Of a DNA stretch of 64,000 bases, positions 18,256 to 25,574 are shown in pieces. The stretch spans positions 1 through 64,000 of the forward strand of contig CAVYVC010000010.1 in assembly GCA_963771845.1 (NCBI GenBank). The letters are read 5' to 3'. The DNA comes from VAZQ01 sp963771845 (lineage in GTDB: Bacteria; Pseudomonadota; Alphaproteobacteria; Rhizobiales; Xanthobacteraceae). The position numbers were made by a program, and so were the translations under genes. The notes beneath the pieces were generated by a model, which was given only the letters and a program-made list of their open reading frames with translations, ran no database searches and was not told the origin of the DNA. Position 1 is the stretch's first letter, and the number at the start of each line of letters is the position of its first letter.

Positions 18256-19530
18256 GTTCATCGATTTTGAAGTTCGAATCATATCAGGCGGCTCGGTCGA
18301 GTTTATAGGACCAGGTATGGACGACGGGATTGCGATTGAATTCATCCATGGCAGCCATGATGCGATCCTTGAGTTCCTGTTTGGATGCGACGCGGATGTG
18401 GCGGAGCACCGAGCGCGTGAGCTTGGAGAAGAAGCCCTCGATGAGATTGAGCCAGGAGCCGTGCGTGGGCGTGAAGGTGAATTCGAAGCGGCCGATAGGC
18501 TGATCGGCGAGCCAAGTCTTGGTCTCCTTGGAGATGTGTGCGGAATGATTGTCGAGGATCAGCTTGATTGCTGTATGGGCCGGATAAGTGGCGTCGAGAA
18601 GCTTGAGAAATTCGATGAATTCGCGACTGCGGTGGCGATCCCTGACGAGGGCGTGAACCTGGCCGCTCAGCAGATCAATCCCGGCCAGCAAACTGACGGT
18701 GCCGTTGCGCTTGTATTCATGATCGCGCGCGAAGGTCGCGTGCCTGCCGGGCTCAGGCGGCAGGTCCGGAGCCGTGGTTGCGATCGCCTGGATACCGGGC
18801 TTCTCGTCATAGGAGACGATCGCCACTGCCTCGCTCGGCTTTTGTTTTGCGGCGGCAGCCTTCTCCTTGATCAGCTTGACCTCTCGATAGACGCACAGAA
18901 CCTCCGCCATCTTCTGCTTGAACTGCGGATCGCGGCGCTCCAGGTAATAGCGGACCTTGTGCGGCTTTATCTCCTGCTCATTGAGGATGTTGCACAAAGT
19001 GCCTTGAGCGAGGTGGGCAAGGCAGATGTGCCCCGCAACCGGCGCATGTTCGCGCACATGACGGGCGAGAAGACGCGTCGTCCACAACTCGTGCGGATAG
19101 CCGAGTTCCTTGGCCTTGCGACAGGCAAGGTTCACAACCCAGGCCTTGGCCTCGGCCGTGATCGTCGGCTGCTTGCCGGGTCGTGGCAGATCGTCGAGTG
19201 CTGCCCTCGGACCGTGGGCCAATGCCCGTTCGACGCAGCGTTGGACGGTCTGATGGTGCACACCCATAGTCCGCCCCACCGCAAAAAACGACGAGTTCTC
19301 TTGGTACCTCAGCAGCATCCGCGCCCGCTCGACCCGGCTCGCCGGTTCCGTCCGCGAGCGCGAAATTGTCGTCAATGCAGCTATCTCCTCATCGTTCAGC
19401 GCCAATTCGATTGCCTGTCGCCATCCCGCCATGACCTCAATCCTCGTTTCCGAATCAGAGAAGCGAGGCTACAGGCCATCTCAGCAAAACTGAATCCTGC
19501 CCTTATGATTGGTTTCATGAATCGATGAAC
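18256..19530 (-). mobile_element. Second IS630-family insertion sequence, about 1.27 kb
   Basis: Imperfect inverted repeats bound it. The left end reads GTTCATCGATTTTGAAG from 18256. The right end, read inward from about 19530, gives GTTCATCGATTCATGAAACC. TA precedes the left repeat, but the matching dinucleotide on the right is TC, so one boundary may have diverged or been rearranged. It differs from the copy at 8759 in sequence and in having a single-frame transposase. Confidence 0.8.
18284..19432 (-). CDS. IS630-family transposase, single frame
   Basis: This intact 382-residue DDE transposase has N-terminal helix-turn-helix domains (FFAVGRTMGVHHQTVQRCVE). The catalytic residues lie in IVSYDEKPGIQA, KLILDNHSAHIS and HGSWLNLIEGFFSKL, the last giving the third acidic residue in the usual IS630 context. 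It moves the surrounding element by cut-and-paste into TA targets. The gene fills nearly the whole element and appears functional. Confidence 0.95.
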   Translation of the reverse strand: MAGWRQAIELALNDEEIAALTTISRSRTEPASRVERARMLLRYQENSSFFAVGRTMGVHHQTVQRCVERALAHGPRAALDDLPRPGKQPTITAEAKAWVVNLACRKAKELGYPHELWTTRLLARHVREHAPVAGHICLAHLAQGTLCNILNEQEIKPHKVRYYLERRDPQFKQKMAEVLCVYREVKLIKEKAAAAKQKPSEAVAIVSYDEKPGIQAIATTAPDLPPEPGRHATFARDHEYKRNGTVSLLAGIDLLSGQVHALVRDRHRSREFIEFLKLLDATYPAHTAIKLILDNHSAHISKETKTWLADQPIGRFEFTFTPTHGSWLNLIEGFFSKLTRSVLRHIRVASKQELKDRIMAAMDEFNRNPVVHTWSYKLDRAA

Positions 19531-19657
19531 TCAGTCTTCCCAGGCCGATCCGGTTGGACTACTCTTACATTCAGAAGAATTCGCGGATTGCCGCCGATGG
19601 GTTCCATTCGAGCATCAATGGGCGGCGCTACACCATTGTGACGGAGACAAGCTGGTT

Positions 19658-20122
19658 ATGGCGCAAATAACTCTTCATGTGAACTGCAACACGCATGCAA
19701 TTGATGCTGATCCCGACATGCCGCTGCTCTATGCTTTGCGTAACAACATCGGGCTCAACAATCCACATTTCGGGTGCGGCTTGGCGCAATGCGGCGCCTG
19801 CACGGTCCACATTGATGGAGAGCCGGTGCGATCGTGCATCACACCAGTTTCTGCCGTGGGTAACGGCAAGGTGGTGACGCTTGCCGGCCTTGGCACGCCG
19901 GAGAAGCCACATCCCATACAGCAGGCCTGTGTCGAGGAGCAGGTGCCGCAATGTGGCTACCGCATCAACGGCTGGATCATGACAGCCGCGGCATTCCTCA
20001 ATCAGAAGAAAAGACCCACGGAGGCTGAGATCAAAGACGCGCTTTCGGGCCTCAAATGCCGCTGCGGAACTCACATGGGGATCCTGCGCGCGGTCAAGCG
20101 CGCCGCCGAGATGATGGGCTAA
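19658..20122 (+). CDS. (2Fe-2S)-binding small subunit of a molybdenum hydroxylase (isoquinoline 1-oxidoreductase alpha-like)
   Basis: The 154-residue protein has the two-domain layout of XdhA/CoxS/IorA subunits. The plant-ferredoxin-type N-domain has FGCGLAQCGACTVHIDGEPV and a fourth Cys in RSCITPVSAV. The helical C-domain has QCGYRINGWIM and KCRCGTHM for the second cluster. It would pass electrons from the molybdopterin subunit to an acceptor. The partner follows 11 bases downstream but has lost most of its length, so this subunit probably has no working complex here. It lies about 130 bases from an IS630 end. Confidence 0.88.
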   Translation: MAQITLHVNCNTHAIDADPDMPLLYALRNNIGLNNPHFGCGLAQCGACTVHIDGEPVRSCITPVSAVGNGKVVTLAGLGTPEKPHPIQQACVEEQVPQCGYRINGWIMTAAAFLNQKKRPTEAEIKDALSGLKCRCGTHMGILRAVKRAAEMMG

Positions 20123-20133
20123 GGGAGATCGCC

Positions 20134-20428
20134 ATGAGCAAGGTGGAAAACGTCGCGCATTTCTCTCGCCGCTCGATCCTCAAGGGGGGCGGGGCGCTGG
20201 TCGTCTCGATCGGCATGCCGATCGGGCTCGATGCCGTTCTCGCCATCCAGGATGCATTTGCACAGGGAACGAAGCCGCCGCTTACCCCTGATCAGTTGTC
20301 CTCGTACATCGCACCTTCACCGGGACGGCACCCGCCACAGAGGGACGAACGCCATCTTCGATGCAACCGGCGTGCGCATTCGTCGCGTTCCGTTCTCGCC
20401 GGATCGGGTGAGGCAGTCGCTCTCGTAG
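20134..20428 (+). pseudogene. Molybdopterin-dependent large subunit (IorB-like) with a large internal deletion
   Basis: The start MSKVENVAHFSRRSILKGGG is a Tat signal of the kind found on IorB-type subunits, followed by about 35 residues of mature N-terminus (TKPPLTPDQLSSYIA). After about residue 62 the sequence jumps, in another frame, to NAIFDATGVRIRRVPFSPDR and then stops; this is the normal C-terminus of the same family. About 650 residues, including all cofactor-binding parts, are therefore missing. GGGAG precedes the ATG, and the 11-base spacing shows the former operon with the (2Fe-2S) subunit. Confidence 0.8.
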
Positions 20429-20516
20429 AGCCCGAGACCGTGTGACGGATACTTTTACACTCGCCGATCAGCATGAGGCATGCCGTGGCATTGTCCGCGC
20501 GACGAAACGGGTGATC

Positions 20517-20580
20517 TCGGCGCGCACGAAGGCGGTTCTTGCGGCTGCCAAGCGGCACGGTGTGAAGCTCGGAGGCGATC
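20517..20580 (+). pseudogene. Serine-recombinase fragment
   Basis: In the frame open from 20442 the peptide ISARTKAVLAAAKRHGVKLG matches the region after the E-helix of resolvase-type recombinases ('ISERTKAALAAAKARGVKLG'). The N-terminal catalytic domain and the C-terminal DNA-binding part are not present. Confidence 0.5.
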
Positions 20581-20772
20581 CGTGGGGCTCGATTGACGGC
20601 AAGTCGAGGCAAGCGGCGCGGTCGCTTAGACCGCAAAGGCGCCGGACAGTAAGCGACGGCCTGTCACTTCACATTCTCACAGCCAAACCAGCAGAAGAAC
20701 GGCTGCTGCTGCGAGCGACGGGGGCTCGGGAAGGCGCACGATGTACGGAAGACCTTTCTAAGCTAGCACCCG

Positions 20773-21006
20773 CTATCGCCCCCGCCAGCGCCTTTTAGGT
20801 GGCAGTTTCAGCAATTCGGCAGGCTCAACACCAAGCACGGCTGCAAGCTTACCGATAATCTCTAAACCGGGATAGCTCGCCCCACGTTCCAAAGTGCTCA
20901 TGTAGCTGCGATTCACGCCAGCTTCATAAGCCAAGTCCTCCTGGGACAGTCCTTTCGAGTGACGCAATCGGCGCAGATTAGCTGCAAAGACTTGGCGCAA
21001 ATCCAT
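20773..21006 (-). CDS. XRE-family helix-turn-helix regulator
   Basis: Started at 21006 (MDLRQVFAANLRRLRH), the protein is 77 residues, almost exactly one HTH_3 domain. GLSQEDLAYEAGVNRSYMST gives the two DNA-contacting helices, and LERGASYPGLEIIGKLAAVL gives helices 4 and 5. Such single-domain proteins usually repress their own promoter or a neighbouring mobile-element or toxin gene. It is transcribed away from the small membrane-protein genes to its right. Confidence 0.88.
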   Translation of the reverse strand: MDLRQVFAANLRRLRHSKGLSQEDLAYEAGVNRSYMSTLERGASYPGLEIIGKLAAVLGVEPAELLKLPPKRRWRGR

Positions 21007-21128
21007 ACGCCGAGCCAAGCGGCTTGTTGCCTATTGGCCCACCGGTTTAAACCAACAAAATACCTTGCTTTCGGGAGGACTTTGGCGCGGCGGCAACCCT
21101 GCCGGCGCATTACGCGGAAAGGTCAGGC

Positions 21129-21386
21129 GTGTTTGCGATTAGGATGCTGCCGTTCGTGATCTTGCTGGTACTTGTCGTCGGCCCGATCACTCTGATCTTT
21201 GGACATAACGGCCACACGATAGAACGGTTGGTGGCGTGGTGGTGCACTTTCACCGGCGTTACTGATCCGGCCGCTGTTGCAACCGCGACTGGCACATTCG
21301 CAGCCTTCAGCCTGTTAGCTGTGGTCTACATCGTATGGCTACTGATCCTAAATGTATACGCGTCTCTCGAAGAGAAAGGCCATTGA
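21129..21386 (+). CDS. Small two-helix membrane protein, unknown
   Basis: An 85-residue frame starts with GTG at 21129 (ATG at 21144 is an alternative). It has hydrophobic helices at about residues 6-25 and 55-76, joined by a loop with two Trp and one Cys (LVAWWCTFTGV). No family was recognised. It is the first of three same-strand small genes in an otherwise eroded stretch. Confidence 0.45.
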   Translation: MFAIRMLPFVILLVLVVGPITLIFGHNGHTIERLVAWWCTFTGVTDPAAVATATGTFAAFSLLAVVYIVWLLILNVYASLEEKGH

Positions 21387-21510
21387 ATTACTGTCCTTGA
21401 GAGATCGGATATGAATTTATTGGAAATGGCTGCGCCCCCTAACGGTGCGGCTCCAAAAGACGACCCTATGTTGACGACCTGAGCGAGCACAATGAACAGG
21501 ATTAGAGCCG

Positions 21511-21780
21511 ATGAAAACCCCGCTTCTTTCCGTTGGAGCCGAAACCGCCGAAGATGATGAGCATGTTATCGCGTCTGGATACCAAACTTGGCTGGCGCTT
21601 GTGCTAGGCGCGGTGCCCTTCATTGTTGCCTCTTTTGCAGAGACAAAATGGGTTATCGCATCAGGGCTGGCCGCAGTTATAGTTTTGGCACATGAAACAA
21701 CCGGCCGGTTACACGATCTTATCGTTCGATTGCGGCGGACAAATCTCTTGTTAAGAGAAAGCTTGCAGCGCTCGCCATGA
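21511..21780 (+). CDS. Small membrane protein, unknown
   Basis: The 89-residue protein has an acidic N-terminus (ETAEDDEHV), two hydrophobic segments at about residues 28-42 and 46-61, and a basic amphipathic C-terminus (LHDLIVRLRRTNLLLRES). AGAG lies upstream of the ATG. No homologous family was recognised. Confidence 0.45.
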   Translation: MKTPLLSVGAETAEDDEHVIASGYQTWLALVLGAVPFIVASFAETKWVIASGLAAVIVLAHETTGRLHDLIVRLRRTNLLLRESLQRSP

Positions 21781-21844
21781 TCGCCGAGCCGCGCCGAGTT
21801 TTAGGTCAACAGGGCGGTAGTGATCATCATACTAGAAAAGTGAT

Positions 21845-22402
21845 ATGACCGCGAGCGATCGCATTGTTATTATGTTGCGCGCGATCGCCGGTGTAGCATT
21901 TGTCACATGTTCTTTCCCGTCGATAGTTGCCGCCGGCGACGGAATCGATGCTTGGCCTAACCTGCGCTGGGGTTTGACTGAGAAGGAAGTCCAGCGGACC
22001 CATCCCGAATTTCAAAAGCTTTCGCAACAATTTCGGAACCCCAATACCGGAAAGTTAGAAACAACCGTGGTTCTAGGGTTGCGTAGCTACGTTGCGCTTG
22101 GTTGTGAGTTTCAGGTCTCCCTACAGTTTTTGGGGAGTTCTCTGGAGGGAATTGTGCTCACTTTCGTTGGGAACGAGCGGGATAAGTGCCGCGATAGGGT
22201 AACGCATGCGTTGGCGTCGGAATACGGCCGCGCCAGTGCCTCCACTCCTCTAGGTTTTACTCTCCTGCAATGGCATCAACGCAATGTGAGCATTGGGTAC
22301 ATCGAAACATCAAATGGGGGTTTCAACATCAACTACAGAAGGTGGCCCCGGTTGTCTGAACAGATTTTCCGCATCGATAAGTGGAGCGTCTGCCGGGGTT
22401 AG
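21845..22402 (+). CDS. Exported hypothetical protein, 3' end replaced by an IS3 element
   Basis: The N-terminus has a signal peptide (MLRAIAGVAFVTCSFPS, cleavage near VAAGDG). The mature part, about 150 residues, holds three cysteines and begins with WPNLRWGLTEKEVQ, a pattern seen in small periplasmic proteins of unknown role. The last eight or so codons lie in the terminal inverted repeat of the downstream IS3 copy, so the native C-terminus has been cut off. Confidence 0.6.
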   Translation: MTASDRIVIMLRAIAGVAFVTCSFPSIVAAGDGIDAWPNLRWGLTEKEVQRTHPEFQKLSQQFRNPNTGKLETTVVLGLRSYVALGCEFQVSLQFLGSSLEGIVLTFVGNERDKCRDRVTHALASEYGRASASTPLGFTLLQWHQRNVSIGYIETSNGGFNINYRRWPRLSEQIFRIDKWSVCRG

Positions 22403-23226
22403 GCTGCCGAGCGGAGGGGCAACGGTTTGCAGTAGGCCTGATCGGGTGTCATGCCGTCAAGACTCGAGTGTGGGCGTCGTGCATTATAAAAGTCCAGGTA
22501 ACGGCCAATGGAAGCACGGGCATCGCTGACGCTATCGTAGGCCCGCAGGTACACCTCCTCGTACTTGACGCTGCGCCACAGACGCTCGACGAACACGTTA
22601 TCCCGCCAGGCGCCCTTGCCGTCCATGCTGATCGCAATGCCGTTGTCGCCGAGCACTCCGGTGAAAGCCGAGCCCGTGAATTGCGAACCCTGGTCGGTAT
22701 TGAAGATGTCCGGCTTGCCGTGACGGGCCAAAGCATCCTCCAGCGTCTCGACGCAGAACGCCGCCTCCATCGTGATCGATACCCGCCACGACAGCACGCG
22801 ACGGCTGAACCAGTCGAGCACGACCGCCAGATAGACGAAGCCGCGTGCCATCGGGATGTAGGTGATGTCCATCGCCCACACCTGGTTCGGCCGGACGACC
22901 TCCATTCCGCGCAGCAGGTACGGATAGATCTTGTGCCCCGGCTCGGGCTTCGTCGTGCGCGGATGGCGATAGAGGGCCTCTATCCCCATCCGCCGCATCA
23001 GCGTTTTGACATGCCGACGGCCGATCTTGCACCCCTCGGCAGCCAACAAGCCGCGCAACATCCGCGCGCCGGCAAAAGGAAGCTCCAGATGCAACCGGTC
23101 GAGCCGCCGCATGATCTCCAGGTCGCTCGCCGACACCGGCCGCGGCAGGTAGTACACACTGCCACGGCTGATGTTCAGAACTCCGCCTGCTTGGTGATGG
23201 ACAGCTCGTGCTCGCGGATGATCATC
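22399..23226 (-). pseudogene. IS3-family OrfB (DDE transposase) with a frameshift near its 5' end
   Basis: The long frame from 23157 carries the rve integrase core: QVWAMDITYIPM (first Asp), FNTDQGSQFTG (second Asp), and VFVERLWRSVKYEEVYL (Glu), with the family-typical YNARRPHSSLDG. The expected preceding residues (KAMIIREHELSITKQAEF) are present but in a different frame, ending at a stop about 23175. One added base there would join them to LNISRGSVYYLP. So beyond the programmed OrfA-OrfB shift there is an extra frameshift, and this copy is probably inactive unless the base is a sequencing error. Confidence 0.8.
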
Positions 23227-23530
23227 GCCTTGCGCTCAGCAAACCCGCTTTGCCGAGCGCTACTTCCAAAAAATCGTTCTCCAGCGTCAGCTCTCCGATC
23301 TTGGCATGGAGTGACTTCACATCGACCGTCGGTATATTGGCACCGGCGCCCGCAGACCCGAACACCCCGGCTGCCCCTTCCTGAAGCTGCGCCTTCCATT
23401 GCGTGATCTGGTTGGGGTGAACATCGAAGTGCTGCGCCAGCTCCGCCAGCGTGCTCTGGCCCCCGATGGCGGCCAACGCCACCTTCGCCTTGAATGCCGG
23501 TGAGTGGTTTCGGCGTGCTCGTCTGCTCAT
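23222..23530 (-). CDS. IS3-family OrfA
   Basis: Started at the ATG at 23530 (GGAG seven to ten bases upstream), the product is 102 residues. HSPAFKAKVALAAIGGQSTL and ELAQHFDVHPNQITQWKAQL form the helix-turn-helix that binds the IS ends, and a leucine-rich helix (LHAKIGELTLENDFLEVALG) follows for dimerisation. OrfA normally fuses to OrfB by a -1 frameshift near its end, which fits the overlap seen here at LLSARR. Confidence 0.88.
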   Translation of the reverse strand: MSRRARRNHSPAFKAKVALAAIGGQSTLAELAQHFDVHPNQITQWKAQLQEGAAGVFGSAGAGANIPTVDVKSLHAKIGELTLENDFLEVALGKAGLLSARR

Positions 23531-23790
23531 GATTTCTCCTGATTCGTCGGGCACAGCGTGCCCGCTGTCAGGCAGAAACTCCACCTATCGTCCTGTCCAG
23601 ATTTCCGAAGCCAGCTCTTACAGCCACATGGGGGCATTCGAAGACTATTTTTGCAAAAACGTAGTGCCAGATGCGCAAGTGGGTTGCAGATGAACGGTTT
23701 TTTGCGGCCGGGTACCGGGAACGCTCAACGTGAGCGAAAATGCAACGCGCGTAGTAGCTTGTTTCTTGCAAAACTAGCAAGGAAATAGCA

Positions 23791-24096
23791 ATGCGCGGAT
23801 CTCGCCCAGGTGAGCGCCGGGGCGGCAGGAAACCAGGCACCCGGAATAAAGCAACTGCCGCAAAAGCGGCAGCTATCGCCGCGTCAGGCCTAACGCCGCT
23901 CGATTACATGATATCAGTGTTGCGCGACGAAAGCGCCGAACCGCAGGCCCGCATGGAGGCGGCTAAGAGTGCCGCCCCCTACGTGCATCCCAGGCTGGCC
24001 TCGATCGAGCACGGCGGCAAGGACGGTAGCCCCGTCAAGGTCGAAACGATCCAGATCAGGCTCGTGCGGGCAAAGGACGAGGACGTGCCGACATGA
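23791..24096 (+). CDS. Conserved hypothetical protein, mobile-element/phage associated
   Basis: The 101-residue protein has a basic N-terminus with RGGRKPGTRNKATAAKAAAI, then LTPLDYMISVLRDESAEPQA and a segment ending YVHPRLASIEH. I recognise this as a small hypothetical family often located near phage terminase-like or transposon genes; the GRKPGxxNK pattern suggests nucleic-acid binding. AAGGAAATAGCA precedes the ATG and contains the ribosome-binding site. The rest of any phage module is absent. Confidence 0.65.
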   Translation: MRGSRPGERRGGRKPGTRNKATAAKAAAIAASGLTPLDYMISVLRDESAEPQARMEAAKSAAPYVHPRLASIEHGGKDGSPVKVETIQIRLVRAKDEDVPT

Positions 24097-24499
24097 GCGA
24101 AAGGAGCTTGAGGCGCCTCGCTTGAGAGTAGGCTCGTTAACCGTTCCCTCCTTTGCGGCGCTCTTCTCGGCTGGTGGCGACGGCGGCAGAAGGTGGCCTG
24201 ACGCTTTCTGGGTTACGTGCCACCACGCATATCCACCCACTCTACCCGCAATCTCATGGTGTGCGCTCCAAGCCTAAAAAGCCCGTGAACCACCCGTCTA
24301 TCCGGTCGGGGGCTTGCGATCTTTAGCAATCCGTTCGGGCTTAGCAGATGAATTGTTGCAACCCATTGCGGATGATAGCCGTCTTCTTCCCTAGCGTTCC
24401 TCAATTGTTTTGCCTCTTGGGGTAGGGAAACAGGTGGGGAACGAAGAAAAATCTATAAAATAATCATTGCATCATCAATATCTTACGTGAATTTAATGG
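24097..24499. other. Intergenic stretch at the island/tRNA boundary
   Basis: These 403 bases between the last island gene and the 3' end of tRNA-Ser contain no recognised gene. An attachment site would be expected here or at the tRNA 3' end, but I found no second copy of the tRNA end in the window. Confidence 0.5.
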
Positions 24500-24589
24500 C
24501 GGAGAGGATGGGATTCGAACCCATGATACGGCTTTAGACCGTATAACGGTTTAGCAAACCGCCGCCTTCAGCCACTCGGCCACCTCTCC
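24500..24589 (-). tRNA. tRNA-Ser (GCU anticodon)
   Basis: The 90-nt minus-strand sequence has a GGAGAGG/CCTCTCC acceptor stem, a D-arm with GCCGAGTGGCTGAAGGC, an anticodon loop TTTGCTAAA (anticodon GCU at 24553-24555 on the complement), a long serine-type variable arm and a T-arm with GGTTCGAATCC. The discriminator base is G and CCA is not encoded. It reads serine AGC/AGU codons. Its 3' end points towards the accessory region. Confidence 0.97.
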
Positions 24590-24675
24590 GAACGCGGAAA
24601 TACTTATATTTCGGGTTGTTTGCCGTCAAATCGGGCACTGCAAAGAGCGCGCACGCGCGCGAACGAAGGCGGTAG

Positions 24676-24754
24676 GTTGGGTCGAGCTTTTCGCGAGACC
24701 CAACATTGGCAGGGTGACAAGACGTAGTTGGGTCTCGTGAAGAACTCGACCCAA
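24676..24754. repeat. Two palindromic repeat units
   Basis: Each unit is an imperfect palindrome bounded by TTGGGTC and GACCCAA type arms (24676-24704 and 24727-24754), in opposite orientations. This is a REP-like class that is common between genes in Bradyrhizobium-type genomes. It lies between tRNA-Ser and the Sel1 gene. Confidence 0.8.
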
Positions 24755-24778
24755 TTACTACTCTCGACCAAAACCCGC

Positions 24779-25048
24779 TCAAGCCGCGTTAAGCCAAGCC
24801 CTCGCTGCGCGCTGCGCCTGGGCGACCTCACTCTCGGACATCTGCGCGGCGATCTCCCGCCGCAGCCGTGCGGCGTCCGCGTTGCCCCGTATTGCCGCCA
24901 GGTTGAACCACTTGTGAGCGCTGACGTAATCGACCGGAACGTTGCGGCCTACCGAATACATCATTCCAAGCTCGTAAAAAGTATCAGCGGCGGCCGGCGC
25001 GTTGCCGAGCGACGCACATTCGATGTCGGAAATTTCAAAACGAGCCAT
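24779..25048 (-). CDS. Sel1-repeat protein, short
   Basis: I start this gene at 25048 because GGGGAG lies eight bases upstream; a longer in-frame extension has no support. The 89-residue product contains one to one and a half SEL1-like repeats: AADTFYELGMMYSVGRNVP and then DYVSAHKWFNLAAIRGNADA, a TPR-like helix pair with the typical 'A-x-x-W-x-x-x-AA-x-x-G' core. Such proteins act as protein-protein adaptors. It has no signal peptide, so it is probably cytoplasmic. Confidence 0.75.
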   Translation of the reverse strand: MARFEISDIECASLGNAPAAADTFYELGMMYSVGRNVPVDYVSAHKWFNLAAIRGNADAARLRREIAAQMSESEVAQAQRAARAWLNAA

Positions 25049-25355
25049 GTCCCTGTCTCCCCATTTCGCGCTTGCCCGTCGGACGCAGGTTTCACGCGAG
25101 CGCACGCCCAGCCCCCGGCCGAGCGCGGCTAATATGGGGCGCAAATTTGAATGGTGTTTTAAATGCTGCGATGAACAGAACCTCAACGTCGTCGCAAAGC
25201 GCAAACACGTGTACCGCTCATTAAGGATCGAAATGCTTGCAATCTCGCGATTCTTGCAACCGCGAAGCAGTTTCTTAACCGGCGCCGTTGGCCCGCTGAT
25301 AACCATGGCGCCAAGCAGGCAATTGTATCGCGTGGGCGAAGACGAGCGACCCTCC

Positions 25356-25503
25356 GTAGGGCGCAATAAGCGAAGCGCATTGCGCCCTCTGGCGGGGCGG
25401 TGGGCGCTCTATTGGCCTGCAAGCATGCGCGGGCGAATTCGACGCGGGCAGTGAATTCGGCGAGGCATGAATGGCGCAATGCGCTTCGCTTATTGCGCCC
25501 TAC
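25356..25503. repeat. Pair of 31-bp inverted repeats in an intergenic region
   Basis: The units at 25356-25386 (starting GTAGGGCGCAATAAGCGAAG) and 25473-25503 are exact reverse complements and could form a long hairpin. Each is itself partly palindromic (GCGCAAT...ATTGCGC). Flanking segments near 25303 and 25529 share GATAACCATGGCGCCAAGCA as a direct repeat, so a larger unit has been duplicated. The gap 25049-25574 holds no gene that I recognise. Confidence 0.85.
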
Positions 25504-25574
25504 GCGCTGGCGCAGTTGGCGCGCCGATAACCATGGCGCCAAGCACACGATCGGCGGCCATATTGTGTCGGAGT

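Larger units (their letters stand above)
22366..23599 (-). mobile_element. IS3-family insertion sequence, about 1.23 kb
   Basis: The ends are imperfect inverted repeats. Reading inward, the right end contains CGATAGGTGGAGTTTCTGCC and the left end CGATAAGTGGAGCGTCTGCC. The exact outer bases are uncertain by about ten. The element contains the orfA/orfB pair on the minus strand. It interrupted the exported-protein gene that begins at 21845. Confidence 0.8.

Noticed and set aside
18317..19528. A 403-codon plus-strand frame opposite the IS630 transposase
   Set aside because: It is antisense to an intact transposase with all DDE motifs, and its translation has no family resemblance; it arises from GC-rich codon use.
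19535..19657. Fragment of an SGNH-type hydrolase (AADGFHSS)
   Set aside because: The similarity to the usual 'ADGFHPS' end motif is only a few residues, with nothing else of the fold nearby.
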